Shown here: positions 48,701-57,652 of the stretch, one piece after another
Layout: every line of letters begins with the position of its first letter
Position numbering within the stretch: position 1 is the first letter of the stretch
From: Ectocarpus siliculosus
Taxonomy: Eukaryota > Sar > Phaeophyceae > Ectocarpales > Ectocarpaceae
DNA length: 64,000 bases
Reading direction: 5' to 3'
Assembly (NCBI GenBank): GCA_000310025.1
Contig: FN649751.1
Span: 5,679,938-5,743,937 of the forward strand
Notes under the pieces: generated by a model
Databases searched by the model: none
The model's input: only the letters and a program-made list of their open reading frames with translations
Told to the model about the DNA's origin: nothing
Translations under genes and position numbers: made by a program

Positions 48701-50613
48701 AAGGGCCCAACCGGAGTATGTGCGGGACCTTTCTAGCCGGAGGATAGAACAGGGCTATTTGCGCCCCATCTTTCTCCGCGCAACCCTAGTAGTGTGGACA
48801 GTATGTCGTGTGTCCTGTGCTTGAAGGCGTCAGGATCACCCCAAAAACCCTACCGCTGCAGGTCCTACGAAATTGACCTATTTAGCCCCAAGTGGGCGAG
48901 ATTGAGACGGACTTGGCAATAAAATCTCGGGAAAACAATCCATCCACGCGAAGGCAACGGGCGACAGCGGTGACCACCTCTCTCTCTCTCTCTCTCTCTC
49001 TCTCCGCTCACCGCTCGTTGCTTGGGGTCCTGCATCTCTTCCATGTAGTCCCTCAGCATGGCTTGGAACTCCGGCTCTCCCAGCGCCGTCTTGAACTTGG
49101 TGGCTTCCTGTCGGTCGACGGCAACGGACGAAGAGACGAAACGAGCAGAGGCAGAAGCACACGTGGCAAGCATAACCACCGGAACGTGTGCGACAACGAA
49201 AGGATCTGCTGCTCGAAAAGAGAGCGATGTCGTTTTCGCGACGGTATATGCTTGTTTATGCGCGCGTTGCCATTCTACACATATCGTTTCAATGGAAGCG
49301 CTCTGCTGGAAAGCGAGGGAGGGAGGGCGGGGGGTGATGGCAAATATAGAGCAAAATCTCACATGCCCCCCAACACGTCTAAAACTGGGGATGGATCGGG
49401 GATGCTGTTGCGATGCCGTCGCCCGTGAATACGCCTGGACAGGCAGGCACCGAACACCTCCGGTACCTGTAGGTGTCTTCATAGTGGCAACAGCGACTAA
49501 GGACCTGCCCAAGGCACACCAACCAAGCACCCACCTCTGATTGGGGTTGGGGATAGGGCTAGAGAGTTGGCGTTAGGATAGGGTCGGGCGCCCGTGGTTT
49601 AGGCAGAGAGCCGGAAACCCTTGCAGGCATGTTTGGGTGTGTGTCTTATCGTCAAGCAACTTGCTGTTGCGTTTTACCTCTGGTTGGGGTTTGGGGCTAA
49701 CGTTTGAGGGATGGCGCTAGGTTAGGGTCGGGCGCCCGTGTTTTAGGTAGAGAACCGGAAACTCTAGGCATGTTTGTGTTCGTGTCTACCTCCAAGAAAA
49801 AACGTCAAGCTGATACATCCAATGGAGAAAGGTTCGTTGTCCTCTGCGTGCCTGTTGATGTTCACACCAGGTAATGTGTTCGAAGTGGCCACTTCGGCTT
49901 GTTGTTGTATCACAGGCGATAATTTTACAGTACGGAACACACTGAGCGCCACGACCTCTCTGCCCGAGAGGTTAATCAAGATTCAACCTCTCAATCGGTG
50001 CGTTCAACCCGCGGACTGAAGGAGAGCGTCGGTGGCCGGGTGGATTCCAGCCTCCCCGAAACAAGCGGAGCACTATATTCGATCGGCAGGAAAGCAGCGG
50101 GGACGACCTCCTTTGTATGCGCATGCACCTATTCAACATCAATCCACGCTCTCAACACTTGGGTTCATAGATTTCTGGTATACCACTACAGCAGTAGCTG
50201 TGTACTACACGCTGTGTACACAGCAGTACAGCAGTTTGGATACACACAATAGAAGCGACATGTTGTGAAACGGATTCCAGCTGGGAGCAAACCGGCGTGT
50301 TTATCAGCTTTGAGCATTGAAAGTGGTGGGGCAACCGAAAGATACCCGGAGAACGCCACAAACAGCAAAGATGAATCAACAATCAGCTTGTGCACAGCAG
50401 GACATGTAACGTCCTACGTTGGATACAACGCACTGCTGTTGTGTAAGGTACGTAACCGGTATATCTCCTCTTCCCTGCGCCTCCTAATCGGTCTCTTTCG
50501 ACGGTAGGCGATCAAACTCTTACTCTTACCTCAGGAGTGATTTCGAAGTCCCTCGTAGGGCCTCCGTCCCTGAGGATGTCATCAAAACTTTTCTGCATCG
50601 TCTCTCCGTCCAT
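30238..50613 (-). CDS. DNAAF2: Kintoun/DNAAF2-type PIH1 protein, axonemal dynein assembly factor
   Basis: Kintoun is a cytoplasmic HSP90/HSP70 co-chaperone that preassembles axonemal dynein arms. Exons are 50613-50530, 49107-49012, 48377-48243, 47620-47491, 47067-46906, 43871-43729, 42974-42627, 41629-41544, 40406-40172, about 36453-35958, 35575-35475, 34705-34637, about 34436-34396, 34250-34068 and 30519-30238, about 863 residues. The N-terminal PIH1 domain shows FEITPEEATKF, HPLPGFVIKTR, NVVTSDKLAKPY, FDVCYHPEAL, FRDLVV and ILKGVKYK. A CS-like domain follows (LVVTVTLPADA to YLDLPLPYDVEDE). Exon 10 is a Gln/Glu-rich linker. The C-terminal third domain has VVDVPNIVDASV and AEDNLVLKMVK. Phases agree except at the exon 12/13 junction, which is one nucleotide off. 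The exon 10 acceptor is uncertain by six bases. Intron content is repeat-rich. Confidence 0.9.
31558..32026. repeat. 469-bp direct repeat, copy 1
   Basis: It matches 32870-33338 with only two substitutions over 469 bp, at a constant offset of 1312 bp, in the last intron of Kintoun. It lacks TG...CA ends and a visible target-site duplication, so a segmental duplication fits better than long terminal repeats. Confidence 0.95.
32540..32625 (-). repeat. tRNA-like dispersed repeat, copy E (diverged)
   Basis: The blocks TAGTCGTTGGAACATG, CCTCGCATCCCT and GCCGGGAC follow the same order as the copy at 38815-38950. It lies between the two 469-bp repeats and is the most diverged member. Confidence 0.4.
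32870..33338. repeat. 469-bp direct repeat, copy 2
   Basis: This is the partner of 31558-32026. The two differences are in the GCTGTCGYACGC and AACGSCGAG contexts. The very low divergence indicates a recent duplication or gene conversion. Confidence 0.95.
35609..35634. repeat. Poly-G tract of about 26 bases
   Basis: An uninterrupted G run lies directly upstream (minus-strand sense) of the acceptor for Kintoun exon 11, so it reads as a poly-C tract in the transcript near the polypyrimidine region. Its length is probably unreliable in the assembly. Confidence 0.85.
35960..36260 (-). repeat. Gln/Glu-rich low-complexity coding stretch of Kintoun exon 10
   Basis: Imperfect CAG, GAG and GAA triplets encode about 100 residues of alternating Q and E runs between the CS domain and the third domain. 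A long open frame in the opposite direction (poly-Leu) is only its antisense. Such linkers vary in length between alleles. Confidence 0.85.
38815..38950 (-). repeat. tRNA-like dispersed repeat, copy D
   Basis: The plus-strand reading TAGTCGTTAGACCATTGACC followed about 35 bases later by CGGGTTTTCACAGG has the spacing of a tRNA A-box and a degenerate B-box. Its reverse complement aligns with copy A along about 110 bp, including TGGTCCNGTGAAAACCC. This copy is the best evidence that the family derives from a tRNA. Confidence 0.6.
39117..39372. repeat. Diverged direct duplication with a CCAAT core
   Basis: Blocks at about 39117-39185 and 39297-39372 share GACTGACG, TTTTCATTGGTCAGC, GCG, GATGC and an ACGCACACAC tail, about 180 bp apart, in Kintoun intron 9. 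The ATTGGTCAG core is a CCAAT-box-like string also found elsewhere in the window. Confidence 0.7.
40939..41006. repeat. AAT trinucleotide microsatellite, about 22 units
   Basis: This is a perfect AAT run in Kintoun intron 8. It is likely polymorphic. Confidence 0.97.
45678..45722. repeat. CAA trinucleotide microsatellite
   Basis: A near-perfect (CAA)n run lies inside Kintoun intron 5. A shorter one occurs at about 38141-38170. Neither overlaps a coding exon. Confidence 0.95.
46137..46265. repeat. Imperfect short tandem repeat built on ATCGGGGAATTG
   Basis: The blocks GGGGAATTG, GTATCGRAAATTGCCG and GGCCATCGG repeat with changes about every 55-60 bp, giving a mirrored AATT-rich pattern in Kintoun intron 5. 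No coding function is inferred. Confidence 0.6.
48020..48232. repeat. Tandem array of about three units of 62-70 bp
   Basis: Each unit runs TTATAATAACCACACA, then ATA-rich sequence, then GCTGCTGTCAAACACAACTC and ATAAATGAACTGC. Units start at about 48020, 48084 and 48157. The array lies in intron 3 of Kintoun, ending just downstream of the exon 3 donor at 48241-48242. Confidence 0.85.
49540..49785. repeat. Diverged 140-bp tandem duplication
   Basis: Two blocks (about 49541-49650 and 49682-49785) share TTGGGGTT, TTAGGRTAGGGTCGGGCGCCCGT, TTTAGGYAGAGARCCGGAAAC and GGCATGTTTG. They lie in Kintoun intron 1. The core contains the palindrome GGGCGCCC. Confidence 0.8.
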
Positions 50614-50833
50614 TGCTACAGGCGTGTGAGCCTCGACCCTCAACTGTCCACCCTAGGTTGGGGTTGCTAACTCTGTGCCAACGGTGTATGATGCTCCCCA
50701 CACACATGAAATACTTGGGGCGTCACTGACGGGACAAAGTGTGGCTGGCGGGGAGGGGTGGGGGCTCCGTGTGCAGAGGCTACCACAGGCAGCCACAACA
50801 CCGGCACATCGGGTCACGACACCGACAGACAGC
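50614..50833. promoter_or_regulatory. Short bidirectional promoter, Kintoun and one-TM protein
   Basis: Only 220 bp separate the minus-strand ATG of Kintoun (50613) from the plus-strand ATG at 50834. Both genes must therefore start transcription from this interval or from within the other's 5' region. It is rich in CACC and GTGTG strings. I see no clear TATA box. Confidence 0.65.
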
Positions 50834-52931
50834 ATGGCGATCTGGAAGAGGTTTACCGGAGCAGTAGACTCAAGCGCTCAGTCGTTTTTGAAAAACAAGA
50901 AGTTCAGCAGGTGAGAGCACCTCCTCCCGCAGCACGAAGAATCGCTGTTCCCGGTAGATAACACCCCCCCCCTGAGTTATACCAAGAAGATACCGCCGCC
51001 AGCATGCCCCTTAGATATGATCAAAGTACACCGTGGAAGTACACGTGGGCACGTCAACAGCACTGCAGCATGTATTTGGCTTACAGCAGTTGTAGTTGAC
51101 TGAATAGAGCCATTCATTTTCGCACAATCTCGATGAACGGAACACACATGCAGTAAATCCAGCACAGAGTAGTGGCAGTTGTATGCATACTTGTACGCTG
51201 TACTCTGCTTGCTGCTGCTGTCGAGTCGTGGATGAAGTACTGCAACAAAACCATACCCACACAAGTTGAACGTTTTCTTAACGTTCGAGAAGTCATTGCC
51301 GAGTTGTGTATTGCGGCTTTGTCATTGCACATGAAAATCTGTCGCCCTTTCGGGGTGGCATCAGTACATCAGAACGCACGGCGAGGTGTGCGATCGATGT
51401 TAGCTCCTACGGAGGTGATGTGTCTGAGAGAGCGATTATGATGTGCCGTTTCGCCGCGGTTCGTTCCTCCTGCCGCTATCTGCTGATCTTGTCGCAGGGA
51501 AAAGAGAAAGTTCACGTGGGATTGGCACGCGTGGAACTTGGCGTTTGTGTCGACCCCGTCCTTGGTGCTAGCCTACTACCTTCACGGTGTAGAGAAGCAA
51601 ATGCTGGAGGACGCGGCCATCCGGGAAGAGATCCAGGAGCGCACGGGTGTCAGTAGCCGCGGCTTCTTGATACCAAAGAAGGAGGTTCGGGAAGAGGTGC
51701 TGGGTATGCTGAGTGCTGGAAACCAGCCCGGAAACGCGGGCGGCGAGGGCGGTGCCGGAGAGGTAAGTTGATCGCCCACTCGGTTGTTCTAGGCAGCACT
51801 GCTGTCTTTTGGTCTTTTCGCATGTCCGTGTTGCTGCATCGTTTGAGCGCCGGAGGAACGACGTGACACATCTTTGCGGTGTGTGGTTTGCCGAACCTGT
51901 GAAGTCTAGTCCATGTGCGGGTTGAGGATGGTGGTCGTCTCTGCCATAACGCGTGTGAAACCTTAGTATTGCGCGGAGGATCAAAACGCCGGAGGACTGC
52001 AGACCTCGACGTGCGACGCAACACCGATCGATTTGCTTCGTCTTTCTGTTGCTCTTTCTTGACGCCGACTCGCGACAGGCCCCCCGAATGACACCTTGAA
52101 CTCTACCATACCTGTCGCTTTCCTTGGTGTTTTCCAATCAATCCGCCAGCAGCAGCTCGGCCATGAACGACACGTGCCGGCGGATAGTGAATCCATCGAG
52201 GGCAGACTGGCCACCATCGAGAGGATGCTTAGCATGCAGGGCGGCTCCAGCTCATCAACACCAGGGGCTGGCATCGACAACGGATCAGGTAATGACGCTG
52301 AGACGTGACAGGCGAAAATGAAGGGGCCATCATGGTGTTTGATACGCGCTCAAAGAGTCTAGGCTCGAATGCTGTCCAACCCCCATACATTTTGACACTT
52401 TCCGTCAACATCGCTCGTGAAAAAATTCGTTTCCAAGCGGCAGGACCAATGACGGACTCCACGCTCAGCGGCACCTCTGGTTCTGGCCAAGGGAAAAGAG
52501 TCCACAGCGCTAGAAACGCAGCGAGCAAGGCGGACAGCAGCTCTGGTGCCGAAGTGTCAACTTTAGATAGGGCAATAGAAACAGTGTCAGCAGCGGGTAG
52601 CTGGTTGCTTCAAACCGGCGAGGCGCAAGGCAAGCGCCTCTTGCAGACCGGTCGGAGTTGGATGGCTGAAGATGAGCGTCAAGAAGACGCAACCCCCTCG
52701 GAAAAACCCGGGTCGAGAAAAATCGGAACCGGGCACCAAGAGCCAGGAGCAAACCATGCGGACGTACGTAGACGAGAAGATCTAGCAGCAAAGGCGCTTG
52801 CAGAGAGGGTGGCCAATAGTAGTGCTGGCAGCACGGGCGAAGAGTCTGCGTTGGTGGAAAGCGATAGCAAGGGGAGCCATAGTGGGGCTTGGCGTCGAGG
52901 GAAGTTGGATGAAAACGACGGTGTACGATGA
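50834..52931 (+). CDS. Unrecognised protein with one membrane segment and a coiled region
   Basis: Exons are 50834-50910, 51498-51762, 52150-52288 and 52444-52931, GT-AG, phase-consistent, 322 residues. I do not recognise the family. The N-terminus is basic (MAIWKRFTGAVDS, FLKNKKFSREKRKF) and is followed by an aromatic, hydrophobic stretch (TWDWHAWNLAFVSTPSLVLAYYL) that could be a membrane segment at about residues 34-56. An acidic and basic helix follows (EKQMLEDAAIREEIQERTGV). The second half is Ser/Gly-rich, with a repeated LLQTGEAQGKR-LLQTGRSW motif, and is probably disordered. The basic start and early membrane segment could suit mitochondria, but this is speculative. It shares a 220-bp promoter with Kintoun, so co-expression with flagellar genes is worth testing. 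The exon 3 acceptor lies in a CAG repeat and may shift by one or two Gln. Confidence 0.75.
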
Positions 52932-53211
52932 CACGCGTCCTTCGCTATTTTTCCGCAGTCGTTGTGCTGTTGGGTGTTTTCGATTTCGCCTCCGCGTGCT
53001 GCTTCGATTGGGCTATATGGGGTGCATTCGTGTGCCAACACTTCCAAGGCCAGCACATGTCAATAATCATGAATTTGACTACATGCCAGATCATCTATTC
53101 TAAACAACCGACAAAGCAGGACCACCATCCGTGCCATCCAGATGCACGCCCGATTCCATCCTACGAAAGTCAGAGAGCAAACACCACTGCACATCGGGCA
53201 ACGCAATAAAG

Positions 53212-54968
53212 CTACGGTGATACAGCAAAGTCATTTGCTCCACGATTTCTCTTTCTGGAGGTCCCCTTCGCCGCTCCCGCACCCCTCGTCCCGCCTTCTT
53301 TCGTGGCTAGCGAGGACCCGCCAACTTGAACGTCCCGGGCCTCCAGCCGTGTGTTCCTCAAGCAAAAAAACGCCACTTTTGGGGTCTCCTTTTTCGCGAC
53401 GACCATGAATCCAATTCGCGAGAGGGTTTCCAAGAAAGACTCTCGCGTAGTCCGTGTGCTCTTCGTGAGGCAGAGGAGGGGGAGAACGAGGAAGAGGTGC
53501 CCGCCGTTGCGAAGGTGACTTCGGTACCCCACCAGCATCTCGTGCCTGCCCTTGGCCGTCGGGACACAGTTGATCACCATGCTGCGTCGGTCAAGAGGAA
53601 ACAGCCAGACGTCCACAACACGTCGCACGTGCAAAGATGCATTGAAACCAATTCTTCCACATGCGATGACCGGATGCGCTCCCTCAAAATCAAGCTACCG
53701 CACTTACAATGAGCAGCATAGTACCCCAACCCAGCGGCAGCAGTAGGGGCATGGTATATCGCAAGTGAACATGCGCAGGGCAGGTGTACACGCCAAAAAT
53801 CCAAGTCTCATCAGACACGGGCGTGCCACCTGCACTTGGTCACTCCAAGGCATGCTTTCTTTCACCTTGAAGAAACCACATCGTATTCTCCCGCTGGCTC
53901 CAAAGAGAAGAAGTCGCGCTCCTCGATCCGTGGGTGCTGCGACTTGAGGTCGATCGCCCTCACGTCCAACCACGGCACGTCCAACAGACGAGTGTTGATG
54001 GCACCCACCTGACCCAAAACGCGAGCAACCGATTCGACGAAAACTTCAGCAGCATCCGACGGCGGGTGGGGGAACGGGGCTACACTCTCGGTACTTTTCC
54101 ACGTCTGTTGTCCATTTTAACCCTGTGGCGGCACGTCCAGAACCGAGACGGACCAGAAGGAAGGGCGGTTCTCGACGATGGGGCAGGGGCCCGGGAAGAT
54201 TGGTCGGAACAACCTAGAAGCTATTAAGCATTTGTTCTAGTCGCATAATGACCTGAATACAGCCGGCTCTTCGTCCGGAAGTATTCTTCTACAAGTAGTC
54301 TCATAATGACCTGAATACAGGCTGTCTGTCCCAAAAACACCAGGGCATCTATTTCTGCTGTTGTACATCTGCCTCATCACCTCAAGCACCCGCAGTGGCG
54401 GTTCTCCGTTGGCCGGCCGTAAGCCCATCTTGCCCGCGAGCTGCTTCGTAACCCACTTTGAAGTGTTGTGAAAGCTGACGCTTAGCAAGCTCGCGCTCTG
54501 GTAAGCCTGCCTCCCTCCCATTTCGTCCAGTTCGCGCTCTAATCGCTCAAGCCGTGCCTGTTTGTCGGGGGCAGTGCTCGACGACACCTCGTCGGCCTCC
54601 TTCTCTAGCTTGTGGAAGGTGGTGACGATCTGCCTCGCTTTTTTCCTCGATCGGATGGCCGGCGGGACCTGGTGCGGCGTTTTGGAGAGAGTAACATATA
54701 TGGGAGATCGGGAATGTTTGGCGTGGCCAGGGATGGGTGTGTCGGCGTTTAGCTACACAAGACCTAGAGTAGGTGGATGGTCGATCCCTTCACTACGTTG
54801 TACGGGCGGAACCAAACTGCATGTAGAATACATAGGCGCAAAGCTGAACAGGCGAGTGTGTGAACAAAAGCATCACCAGCGAGGTTCAGTCCACTGCCTC
54901 CACAACAAATACAGCAAATATGCTCTTACCAAGGGGATTGGTTTTCTCTTGGTGGCCTTGCGCTTCAT
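53212..54968 (-). CDS. BMT2: BMT2/SAMTOR-type SAM-dependent methyltransferase
   Basis: In yeast, Bmt2 methylates an adenine of 25S rRNA (m1A) in the nucleolus. The animal relative SAMTOR senses S-adenosylmethionine for mTORC1. Exons are 54968-54930, 54668-54381, 54008-53866 and 53581-53212, all phases agree, 279 residues. The start is basic (MKRKATKRKPIP), as expected for a nucleolar protein. Family blocks are GGRQAYQSASLLS, LRVLEVGAINTRLL (SAM-binding motif I position), DVRAIDLKSQHPRIEERDFF, YDVVSSSMVINCVPTAKGR, and GGHLFLVLPLLCLTKS near the end of the fold. The tail is Arg/Lys/Gly-rich. The catalytic fold appears complete. An rRNA role is more likely than SAMTOR, given the basic ends, but sequence alone does not decide it. 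Confidence 0.88.
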
Positions 54969-55382
54969 CCTTGTTGGCCCGCCCGCTGCTGTTGGAGCAC
55001 GCCGGGCTGCGGGGGGAAGTCCAAACCAAAAAAAAAGAGTCAGTGCTCTCGTCTTCTGCAAAGCAGGAAAGAGAAGGGGGCTGCGGATGACGTGACACAC
55101 GCAAGCGGGAGGATAGACACCACAGCAGGTACCCCCGAAGCTTGGTTCGTGTCAGGGGATACGAGGGCCTGAATGCGTGTTTGCGTGCACGCTTCCTAAG
55201 GCACGGCGAGGTCAAGGGGACGCACGGATAGGATTGTTACGGACACGTTAAATATCGTACTGCTGGTCGGCGGCCCCCTCCTGTGCAGCCAAGTGACAAG
55301 CAGTTCATGCAAGTGACCGTGCGTGCATTAGCGCACAGCAGGGCAGCAGCAGCCAGGCAGGAGATACTCGCTCACTACTGGC
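54969..55382. promoter_or_regulatory. Divergent promoter region, BMT2 and Siw14-like phosphatase
   Basis: There are 414 bp between the outward-pointing ATGs at 54968 (minus) and 55383 (plus). It must contain both start regions. No specific site is claimed. Confidence 0.5.
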
Positions 55383-57544
55383 ATGTTGAACCATGCCGAC
55401 TATGGGAGGACCTCTGAGTTTGTCGGGCCAGGGGTTGTTGGGAGGGAAGTAGCACCACAGACCGAAATGGACGCTGACGACAAGTTGGAAAATATGACTG
55501 CGGAGGAGGAACCCGGCTACGGCCTTGGTCTGCCGGGCCTGGCCTCGCTTGCGCTGCCATCGGACGGCATGGTTGTACCTCCTCTCAACTTCTCCATGGT
55601 GAGTTTGTCCGTGATAGCAATAGTCCTCGTATTTTGGGCGCGAGCGTGAAGTATTTATCTTCGACGCCCTCGTCTCTGACGACGGCAGCTTGCTGCACCA
55701 GTCCCTGCAGCAGAGCGATACTGAAAGTTGGGACCTTCAAGAAGCAGGGTCCTACAGCGTGGTAACAGAGAGCTCGTCTGTCTCCTAAGCTGGTATGTAA
55801 CCAGTTCAAACTGTAGGCAACACAGCAGTCCGAAACACCAGGCTGCCAACTCCAGCAAAGATATGGTCGCTGGAGAAACGTGTGTCACGCAGTTTCATTT
55901 TCTTCGAAAGAGCCAGCGCTGGCAACCGAATAACCCCGGAAAGATCGCGCGAATGAGTGGTCTCGGCGTAGGTCATGGATTCGAACCCTGGATACTCAAG
56001 GGGGGAAGACCGCAGTATGTCACTTCGTTTTGCTTAGTGACAGGCGTGCTCCAACAGAGTCGTAAAATCTACAAGTATTTTTTTCGTAGTGTGTGTACGC
56101 TTTTGTAAACGGTGCGGTGCTGTCGCTGCCCCTTGTGTCGAAGAACAGCGTATCAGAGGGGGGAGGAATTAGAAATTGGTATTTCTTGGAGTTAGAAGGA
56201 GGCATTTATACTATGTGACGAAGAGGAGATCTGCGTGCTTGTATGAGACAGACGTACGCAGGTCAGTCCTACAGTCAAGTTTTACCACGTCGGCGCATCA
56301 GGGCTAGGAGGAGCACCGGGATAGCTAAAAGTCGAAGGGGCCAACACTGCAGTTGCTGCTATACCTGTTGACCATTCTGTTCCCGAAGCTAGTGTTGTCG
56401 TCTCTTCGTCTACGCTGTGCTCCATGTGATTCGCTTGTAGACTCGTGTATGACGGCAGTAGAGTGTGCGTACTTGGGACACACCACTTCGGGAGCGATCG
56501 AGACAAATCAGTTGGAGCAGACACAGACGGCCATAGCGAAACACACAACATGCAACGGGAGAACGTAGGCACTACCTGCTGGCCCAGCTTTGCCAGTGAA
56601 GCAGAAATGCAGGGAGGACAAAAACCATAGGAGAGCAACAGCAGCGTTGGCAGCATATGATCAAAATTAGCCAGGAACGAAAAACGGGCCCGCGCTATAC
56701 TCGTAGGCTGCAGGCCCCTCCATCAATTTCGCTCTCCCTTACGCGCATCCCACCGCCACTAATGATGTGGCATCACAATCGTGCACCATCGCTTGCCCAG
56801 GTATCAGAAGGCGTATTTAGAAGCGGCTACCCGATAGCTTGCAATTTTCCCTTCCTTCGTCGGCTGGGGCTGCAAAGTATTCTCTGCCTGTGCCCAGAGA
56901 GCGTGCTCCCTGGGTCACTAGAGTGGGCCAAGGAATCCGGAGTAAGCATGGAAATGTGCGATTTAGGAGAGAACAGCCCACCTTTCGTGTCCATGCCGCT
57001 CGCGGCCATGAGAAAAGCGGTGGACTATCTCTCTGGTGAGTGCAAGAACTAGAGTGTAGACAGCTGCCACGGCAGTATCCGCACGGCAATCGCGGCCAAG
57101 ATCACTGCTTTTTGTTTTAGCCGTGTGTGTAGGGTCTTCGTAATAAGCGAGTGAATGTTACACACTTGTGCGAGAAGGTACTGCGTCCTGTTGATCGTCA
57201 ACCACGGCGCCATGCTGCAGTTTTGCCTTTGCCTCAGCAACCACTGTTTGTGAATTGGTGTCCAAGCCATTCAGACTACGACCTACGACAACGAAGTACT
57301 TCACCCCTGCGGTGATCCTCACGACACCCATGTGCTCCCACCATTCCGTGTGCTATCTGCAGATTGTCGAAATCGACCAGTGCTGGTGCATTGCCTCACT
57401 GGGAAGACTCAAACAGGTTGCGCAATAGGCTGCCTCCGGCGAAGACAAAACTGGGCGCTGGGGGCTATCTTCGATGAGTACACGCGCTTCGCGGGACCGT
57501 CGGCAAAACCGTTGGATATGCAATTCATTGAACTGTTCGAGTGA
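55383..57544 (+). CDS. Siw14/PFA-DSP-like phosphatase with a substituted catalytic Arg
   Basis: Plant and fungal atypical dual-specificity phosphatases of this type remove the 5-beta-phosphate of inositol pyrophosphates. Exons are 55383-55598, 56801-57035 and 57363-57544, phase-consistent, 210 residues. Family blocks are PPLNFSMVSEGVFRSGYP, NFPFLRRLGLQSILCLCPE, PPFVSMP, RPVLVHC and IFDEYTRFAG. The P-loop should read HCxxGKxRTG, with Cys and Arg spaced C-x5-R. Here it reads HCLTGKTQTG, so the Cys (57392-57394) is present but the Arg position (57410-57412) is CAA, Gln. A single CpG-type change from CGA would explain it. The enzyme is probably inactive or strongly weakened unless this is a sequence error. 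The first ATG is used; a second in-frame ATG lies 28 codons on. Confidence 0.87.
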
Positions 57545-57652
57545 CTATTTAGCCCGCTGTCGCACATGCCTGGATGCGTGCAAAGACGGCAACGCAAGTG
57601 TTGGTCTGTTTCTGGACCAAACGACAAAGAAGTTTGCTTCCCTACATTTCAC

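Noticed and set aside
55950-56005. tRNA gene suggested by GGATTCGAACCCTGG
   Set aside because: The T-arm stem does not pair properly in either orientation and no acceptor stem or anticodon arm can be drawn.
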